From Massilia rhizosphaerae (GTDB taxonomy: Bacteria; Pseudomonadota; Gammaproteobacteria; Burkholderiales; Burkholderiaceae_D), in the NCBI RefSeq assembly GCF_016093545.1, contig NZ_JADKYX010000018.1:1-64000 (forward strand): a stretch of DNA of 64,000 nucleotides, in the 5' to 3' direction. Below the pieces are notes generated by a model that was given only the letters and a program-made list of their open reading frames with translations, was not told the DNA's origin and did not search any database. This document shows, piece by piece, positions 60,301 to 64,000 of this stretch; the first letter of the stretch is position 1; the number at the start of each line of letters is the position of its first letter. The position numbers and the translations under genes are program-made.

Positions 60301-63112
60301 CCGCCGCGCGATCCGCGGCGACGTCGCGCACGTGGCGGCCCAGCTTCGCCAGCGTGGGGTGACTGTAGACGATCGTCGCGTCGAGGGCCAGGCCGAAGTG
60401 CTCGTTGACCTTGCGGATCCACGTGACGCCGGTGATGGAATCCAGGCCGAGATCGGACAACTGCGTGTGTTCGTCGAGTTCCGCCTCGTCCAGGTGCAGT
60501 TCGCGTGCCAGCAGGCGCCGGATGGTCGCGACGGCGGCCGCCGCGTCACCGGACGCCGGCGCGATCGGGGCGAGCGACACCGTCACGGGCTTGTCCTCGG
60601 CGGCGGTGCGGCGTCCCAGCTTGTCCGCCTCGCGCTCCGCGAAATCGGGCGCGCTCGCGGACGTGGTGCGCGTCGCCACCTGCTCGGCCACGTGTGCGCC
60701 GAACCTGGCCAGCGTGGGAAAGGCATACACGATGGTCGCGTCGAGCGCGAGGCCGTAGTGCTGGTTCACCTTGCGGATCCACGTGACGCCGGTGATGGAG
60801 TCCAGACCCAGGTCGGTGAACTGGGTGTGTTCGTCGAGTTCGTCCTGTTCCAGGTGCAGTTCGCGCGCCAGCAGCAGCTTGAGCGTGCGCACCGCATCCG
60901 CGCCGTGCGCGCCCGTGTTGTCCGCCGGTTGCGCCGGCCCGGCCGGCACCTTGGACCCTGCGCCGAAGGCCACGTGGATGCGGCCCAGGGTGTCGGCCTG
61001 GCCGACGAAGGTGTGTTCGTGCATCGCCAGCTCGCGCTCGCACGTGTCGTCCAGCGCGTCGCGCATCTGCCGGCTCAGGTGATCCTTCATGCGGACCAGG
61101 CTCGCGCGCGGGTTCCGCGCCAGCATGTCGGCCAGCGCCATGGCGGCGTCGCGCACCCGGCTGCGCGGATGGACGGGCAGCGCCAGGCCCCGGTCGCGCA
61201 GCTCGGCGCCATCGTATTCGCAAGCGGTGAACAGGCTGGCGCGGGCGAGGTCGTGCCCCATGCGCGCGGGCAGGACGAGTGTGGCGCCGACACCGGGCGT
61301 GAACCCGTACGCCATGTATGGGCTGACGTACTTGCCCTCCTCGCACAGCAGCGGAAAATCGGCGAACAGGCCCATCGACAGGCCGGCGCCGATGGCGTGT
61401 CCCTGCATCGCGGCGATCACCGGGACCCTGCAGGCGAGCGCCAGCCGGAACGTGCGGTCGTCGGTGAATTTCAGCTTGCCCTGCTGGATCGCCTCGAGCG
61501 CTTCCTTCGTGCCGCCGGACGCGAACACCTTGTCGTAGCCCGTCAGCACGACGACCTTGTACGCGTCGCTCGCGTCGATGTGCGCGAACGCCTCGGCCAT
61601 CCCCTGCACGAACGCCTCGGTAAACATGTTCTTCGACTCGCGGTCGTGCATCGTCACTTCCACGATGCCGCCGGCGTGGACAACGGCGGAGACGACGGGG
61701 GATGCCAGCGCGACCGGGCCTTCGACCGCGACGGCATCGCCGCCGCCGGACGCCGCGGTCTCCTGCGGGATGGCGTCGACGTGCGCGCGCAGCAGCGCGT
61801 TCGTCCCGTCCTTCCATGCCCTGACGGCCGACCATGGCCATGCCGACCAGTTGCCCGCCAGCGCCAGCGCGCGCGCCGGCATCTCGTGTGCGGGTGCGAC
61901 GGCCAGCGGTCCCACGTGCTGCCGCAAATCGCCGCCCGCGAAGGCCACGCCGGGGAGCAGGATGTTCCGTGCCGCGTCCGCGCCCAGGCGCCACGCGAAC
62001 ACGCCGGCGGCGAGCCCGGACAGGTCGCCGCCGTGCAGCAGGCTCGCGGCATCGTAGCGGCCATCGTCCCGGTACACGACGCGATCGCACAACTGCGCCA
62101 CGAGCCACGCCCTGCCCTCGGCGGCGGCATTCAGCACGGCGACGACCGGCAGGGGTGCCGCCAGCAGCACGTCGCGCAGCGCCGCCACCGCGTCGGCGCC
62201 GACATCGGCGTCCGCGCCGGGCAGGAAGCCGGGATAGTCGCTGGCGATCACCACGGCGCGGTAGCGCGACGCCGTCCGCAACTGGGCGAACACGGCGTCC
62301 AGGTCGGCGGCGAGCGCGCGGCCGTCGTATTTTTTCCTCGTGCGGACGCGGATGACGAGGGTCGCGCCGTTGCCGGTGTCGAGCTGGAGATGCTTGCCCG
62401 GCGCGGCGATCGCGGCGTCCGATTGCGGTTCCGCGTCCGAATGTGCCGGCGCGGGCGCCAGCCCATCCACCAGCGCCACCAGGCCACGCGCCAGGTGCCG
62501 CTTCAGCAGACGCAGGCTTGCCGGCGTCTTGCCGGCCAGGTGCGCGGCCAGCTTGGCCGCGTGGCCGTCCACTTCGCCGTCCGCCACCACGGGGCAGGAC
62601 CAGCCCAGCGCCTTCAGCGCCGCGCCGGTGCGCCGTTGCAGCAGGCAGGCGGCAAGGACCGGGCCGAAGCGCTCGGCCAGCAGCCGCCCTTCCGCCGCGG
62701 TCTGGAACGCGGCGCCATCGGCACAAGCATAGCCATAGCCGGCGGTGGCGCTGCACACGACGAAATCGCACAGGGCCGCGAGCAGGAATCCCGCGCCCGT
62801 GGCGTCGCCGCGCACGGCGGCGACGAGCGGATACGGAAAGGCGGCGATGGCCCGGAACAGGTCCAGGACCGGTGCGTCGTCGACGGCCGCGCGTCCGCCG
62901 CCCGCCAGGCTGCCGCCGTCGGCGCGCAACACCAATACCTTGGCCGCCGGGTCGTCGCGCGCCGTGTCGAGCGCCGCCGCCAGTTGTGCGGCCAGGCCGG
63001 CGTCGAACACGTCGCGGCCGGCCAGGCGGATCGACAGGATCCCGTCGGCGTGGCGCTCGAGCGCGATGGCGGACGGCGCACCGTTTCCGTGCTGCAGATC
63101 GTCAGGAGTCAT
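54311..63112 (-). CDS. Trans-AT polyketide synthase, 2933 aa: ECH-ECH-ECH-ACP-ACP-KS-DH*-KR-ACP-KS
   Basis: Domains by approximate residue: degenerate crotonase folds 10-215 and 245-430; ECH2-type domain 475-715 (FASGGTKEAL, GHAIGAGLSMGLFADFP, YGFTPGVGATLVLP); tandem ACPs 742-812 and 862-932 (Ser772 and Ser892 in LGLDSITGVTW); KS 1008-1435 (Cys1177, His1312, His1352); DH remnant 1610-1720 lacking the HxxxG motif; KR 1895-2110 (Tyr2048); ACP 2175-2250 (Ser2211); KS 2295-2720 (Cys2457); docking-like C-terminus 2900-2933. The Trp six residues after each phosphopantetheinyl Ser flags beta-branching ACPs. The last KS pairs with the DH-KR-ACP that opens the next protein. No AT. The start is uncertain: GTG 63181 is also in frame. 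Confidence 0.93.
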   Translation of the reverse strand: MTPDDLQHGNGAPSAIALERHADGILSIRLAGRDVFDAGLAAQLAAALDTARDDPAAKVLVLRADGGSLAGGGRAAVDDAPVLDLFRAIAAFPYPLVAAVRGDATGAGFLLAALCDFVVCSATAGYGYACADGAAFQTAAEGRLLAERFGPVLAACLLQRRTGAALKALGWSCPVVADGEVDGHAAKLAAHLAGKTPASLRLLKRHLARGLVALVDGLAPAPAHSDAEPQSDAAIAAPGKHLQLDTGNGATLVIRVRTRKKYDGRALAADLDAVFAQLRTASRYRAVVIASDYPGFLPGADADVGADAVAALRDVLLAAPLPVVAVLNAAAEGRAWLVAQLCDRVVYRDDGRYDAASLLHGGDLSGLAAGVFAWRLGADAARNILLPGVAFAGGDLRQHVGPLAVAPAHEMPARALALAGNWSAWPWSAVRAWKDGTNALLRAHVDAIPQETAASGGGDAVAVEGPVALASPVVSAVVHAGGIVEVTMHDRESKNMFTEAFVQGMAEAFAHIDASDAYKVVVLTGYDKVFASGGTKEALEAIQQGKLKFTDDRTFRLALACRVPVIAAMQGHAIGAGLSMGLFADFPLLCEEGKYVSPYMAYGFTPGVGATLVLPARMGHDLARASLFTACEYDGAELRDRGLALPVHPRSRVRDAAMALADMLARNPRASLVRMKDHLSRQMRDALDDTCERELAMHEHTFVGQADTLGRIHVAFGAGSKVPAGPAQPADNTGAHGADAVRTLKLLLARELHLEQDELDEHTQFTDLGLDSITGVTWIRKVNQHYGLALDATIVYAFPTLARFGAHVAEQVATRTTSASAPDFAEREADKLGRRTAAEDKPVTVSLAPIAPASGDAAAAVATIRRLLARELHLDEAELDEHTQLSDLGLDSITGVTWIRKVNEHFGLALDATIVYSHPTLAKLGRHVRDVAADRAAAGGMPDFAELETRKLRSLRSVADEADEPIAPIAAPEQPAPVRELVSWRHRAPAAAAAPASATPAPRADGAPEPIAVIGMAGQFPMARNVDEFWRNIAAGRDCISEISPQRWDVATWFQAGEPAEGKTNSKWLGQLEDFDRFDPLFFNISPVEAKAMDPQQRLFLQTCWQGIEHAGYNPKALAGSRCGVFVGAAGNDYGLLSRKSQLSAHGFTGNASSILSARIAYFLDLQGPCIAIDTACSSSLVAIATACDSLVSGASDLALAGGVYVGAGPAMHIMTAQSGMLSHDGKCHSFDHCANGFVPGEAVGVVLLKRLADAQRDGDVIHAVIQGWGVNQDGRTNGITAPNPLSQARLMEDVYRRHGIDPAGIGLVEAHGTGTPLGDPIEVEGLKQAFRAHTRKTGYCALGSVKSNIGHCLTAAGVTSFIKTVLALRHKQLPPTIHFERLNPHIRLEDSPFHVNDSLRDWTVDGAARRRAAVSSFGYSGTNAHLVLAEYAPPPRAHAVPAPPVALVPLSAKTEAQLRQRARDLLDFIRADGEACALADIAYTLQVGREAMDERLGFLAASTAQLAGQLQAWLDGREDDAHACRGSVRDNKAALGLIGDDAELKQTIVANWIAQHKFAKLLALWTKGLELDWNLFHRDAAPRRIVLPTYPFARERYWIDAADAEQALLHPLVHRNTSTLSRQRYASFLSAALTRDDLQDMARAAVALAAPARDGQAVELTDVEWGVPFAPTGSTEIAIELVPGAADVVDFDIASAAGVHCRGRARFADVAAASEAADTLYFEEYWRDEAPAPGAVHAGRTVIFGDAGAATVPGATLVVDRSADIEAAIRAAASGQPVAVVFGWAKGRGRDGVHLLFDLFRTVKACGGLVSDVVLVGEYDPARRDTAWDVAWIGFERSLKLVLPDVQLALLYTDGPAATQAQMEDALRTGGATWYRHGQRKVLAFRPVPAAVRQPPLLKQGGAYLITGGCGALGMKFAHHLAREYNATLVLLGRRAPSPDIDAQLDSLRRAGAAHVEYAAVDIGDAAQVERWAGALRVPLSGVFHAAGVEAARPFCDKARAEIDAVLLPKTTGTLLLDEALRGQPLDVVCYFSSSAAILGDFGACDYAIANRFLMAYGDWRSAQPGLPGKTVVVNWPFWDKEAGQQGGMGADDPAQVAFYLKSSGQQALAAHDGIRICEDLLHAARTQTLVMAGQPERIRQFLDRAYGAAAPQRPQPAALPTPAPAPVAGGGSIRERLRAELRRLVCATAGIAADRLDDRTNLADVGFDSISLAGFAKRLSAQFGLEVTPALFFNHATVEQLADHFALDHLAHFEALYGRAPAAPAPAPAPVAAVRPAASHRFAPPRTDPRQEPIAIVGMSGRFPQADDADALWDLLAEGRSGVTEVPAARWDWRDYFTAPGHVGNVISTNKGGFIDGVDAFDPLFFEISPAEAEEMDPSERLLLMEAYRAIEDARTSPGALRGTNVGVFVGMEESQYGLLTDVQGVTTAGAAMISSRLSYFLDLHGPAIATNTACSSGLVALHQAAQSLRNGECDVALAAAVALNLSPKAWIRMSEARMLSPHGQCRSFSKDADGIGVGDAVVVLVLKPLSAAVEAGDHVYGTIKASGINFDGKTNGVTAPNGRAQASLLERVYAGGGIDVRDVSHVVAHGTGTRLGDPVEINALNDAFRKLAKGPRAAKCAITSCKSNVGHTMAASGLVSVVALLKGLEHGRIPASLHCEQENDYIDWAHSDFYVNKATSAWPGVAGKPRLGAVSAFGRSGTNAHVVIEEYVRPAPGRRDGGGENATVIVPLSARGPEPLRQKVRDLLDAIRTRDLRLDDVAYTLQVAREPMEERATFVAGSLDELARLLAAFLDGNVDGTSVFQGRADRGNEGLQVIQHDEDMRAAILSWVSGNKLHKLAALWVRGLELDWRALYAGRAALPERVGLPVYPFARERYRIDGAVPSGERPRPAAAVARHGLESIAGILDKVDQGALAADQASAVLKKIAV
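60364..60850 (-). repeat. Tandem 360-bp ACP-coding direct repeat
   Basis: Stretches 60364-60490 and 60724-60850 encode the cores of the two beta-branching ACPs and match closely with a 360-bp period (120 codons between the two active Ser). The linker after each ACP (PDFAE.E..KL) is also repeated, showing that an ACP-plus-linker unit was duplicated as a block. Confidence 0.8.
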
Positions 63113-63245
63113 GTGTGAAATGGGAGAGGAGTCGGAAGCCGGGCAGGCTCCGCCGCGTAACGTCACGTTCGCGTGCGTCACTCGGGAAAATCGGGAATGC
63201 AGCCATGGGAAGCACTGCGACGCGAAAACTGTATCGCGCGCGGTG

Positions 63246-63282
63246 CCCGAGGAGAACTACACGAACATGTAGTTTCCTCGGG
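63246..63282. other. Long hairpin between two PKS genes
   Basis: CCCGAGGA, one bulged G and AACTACA pair with TGTAGTTTCCTCGGG around a CGAACA loop: 15 bp of stem. It begins 17 bases after the upstream PKS stop (63299) on the minus strand and has no T-run. Its core, ACTACA-N6-TGTAGT (63256-63273), matches the arms of the repeat at 29829-29846. It may be a processing or stabilising element, a weak terminator, or a protein-binding site. Confidence 0.6.
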
Positions 63283-63298
63283 GTCGGTGGGGAATGGA

Positions 63299-63999
63299 TC
63301 AGTGGAGCGTGATCTGCACGGGCGTGCGCGCGGCGGGGGCGGTGCCGCCGTGGCTAGCGGGATCGTCGAGCACGATCGCCGGGAGCGCCGGAGCCGGAGC
63401 CGGAGCCGGAGCCGCGGCCGGGGCAAGGTCGACGAGCGGCGGCGCGGCCGTCGTCGCGCGCACGGCGTCGAACGCCAGGCCGTGCACCTGGGCGATCACC
63501 GCTCCCTGCGCGTCGCACAGGTCGACGTCGAGCCGGATGACGCCGTCCGGTGCCGGCGCGCCGTCCGCATGGCGCACCCACGCGAACGCGGCGCGGATGG
63601 CGTCCGGTCCGATGCAGAGCAGGTCCAGCGCGAACGGCAGCGCGGGATGCGCCGGACGGCGCGCCGCGCCTTCGCTGAACCGTGCGGCGGCGCCGAACAA
63701 TGCGCTCACGAGCGCCGCGGCGCCGGCGAGCGGACCGACTGGCGCGAGCATGTCGCCGTCCGCGCGGTACGTTCCGTCGGCCCCGGCGTCCCGAGCCATG
63801 CGGCGCCGCAGGTCGTCGAGCGCGATCGTGCCCGCCGCGCCGGACGCGAAGCGGGCCTGGCCCTGGCAATGGACGATCTCGTCGTCCGCCTGCGCCCCCA
63901 GGCTGTAGATCTCGAAATCCACCCGGCCGTCGCTCTGCCGCAGCAGCGCGACGTCGACCTGCCTGTCGCCCGCCGCCATCGGCCGGCCCCAGGCCAGGT
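63299..63999 (-). CDS. 3' end of another PKS gene, ending in a decayed dehydratase domain
   Basis: About 233 residues are visible; the frame stays open to the window edge. The sequence NLAWGRPMAAGDRQVDVALL, RVDFEIYSLGAQADDEIVHCQGQARF and LPFALDLLCIGPDAIRAAFAWVRHADG lines up with the latter part of PKS dehydratase domains in the neighbouring proteins. The YGPAHR block is missing, and the segment matching HPSLLDGAVQ reads VGPLAGAAAL, so the catalytic Asp is lost. An Ala/Pro-rich tail of about 45 residues follows. This DH is probably inactive. The gene precedes the 2933-residue PKS by 186 bases and probably supplies the KS for its beta-branching ACPs. Confidence 0.85.
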   Translation of the reverse strand, partial: LAWGRPMAAGDRQVDVALLRQSDGRVDFEIYSLGAQADDEIVHCQGQARFASGAAGTIALDDLRRRMARDAGADGTYRADGDMLAPVGPLAGAAALVSALFGAAARFSEGAARRPAHPALPFALDLLCIGPDAIRAAFAWVRHADGAPAPDGVIRLDVDLCDAQGAVIAQVHGLAFDAVRATTAAPPLVDLAPAAAPAPAPAPALPAIVLDDPASHGGTAPAARTPVQITLH

Positions 64000-64000
64000 T

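Noticed and set aside
63380..63415. Tandem GCCGGA repeat as a regulatory or mobile feature
   Set aside because: It simply encodes the Ala/Pro linker (APAPAPAP) at the C-terminus of the upstream PKS.

Overview
The window is a high-GC chromosomal segment from what is most likely a Massilia/Telluria-like member of the Oxalobacteraceae (Burkholderiales). This is inferred from base composition, PEP-CTERM anchored proteins, a large secreted carbohydrate-active enzyme repertoire, an IS1595-type element and a type VI secretion (T6SS) cargo module. I see no rRNA, tRNA or CRISPR array.

Region 1 (about 0.3-7.4 kb) holds small envelope and accessory genes: a secreted DUF1579-like protein, a small outer-membrane barrel, a VOC/PhnB-type protein, a DUF3943 envelope protein, a porin paired with a short PstS-like periplasmic protein, and a chemoreceptor. 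Region 2 (7.6-23.4 kb) is a polysaccharide-degradation locus. It contains a GH59 galactocerebrosidase-like enzyme, a GH43 enzyme, and two tandem copies of an operon coding for a giant alginate-lyase-type protein followed by a PEP-CTERM protein. The 3' part of the two copies is almost identical and looks homogenised. Palindromic LacI-type 14-mers recur upstream of these genes. Inside the locus sits hcp-tai4-tae4, a self-contained T6SS tube/immunity/amidase-effector operon with a consensus promoter. Region 3 (23.4-30.8 kb) holds a DUF389 membrane protein, a MscS-type channel overlapping a bifunctional glucosylglycerol-phosphate synthase/phosphatase (osmotic adaptation), an intact IS1595-family element with 8-bp target duplications, a small outer-membrane barrel and a small hypothetical gene.

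Region 4 (30.9 kb to the right edge, all on the minus strand, gaps mostly under 50 nt) is one long operon for a trans-acyltransferase polyketide synthase with beta-branching. In transcription order it has: the 3' end of one PKS gene (ending in a decayed DH); a 2933-aa PKS (ECH-ECH-ECH-ACP-ACP-KS-DH*-KR-ACP-KS); a 4463-aa PKS (DH-KR-ACP-KS-DH-KR-ACP-KS-KR-ACP-KS-DH); an RND/MMPL exporter; a LolA-like periplasmic protein; a free-standing ketosynthase; a membrane di-iron hydroxylase/desaturase-like protein; a condensation-superfamily acyltransferase; and a full HMG-CoA-synthase, ECH1, ECH2 cassette. The tandem ACPs carry the Trp flag of beta-branching ACPs. No AT domain, donor ACP or thioesterase is in view, so essential parts must lie beyond the right edge or elsewhere. 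The RND/LolA/acyltransferase/hydroxylase set suggests a lipid-like polyketide that is acylated and delivered to the outer membrane; that is inference. I do not recognise this cluster as one for a characterised product and regard it as the most interesting system here.
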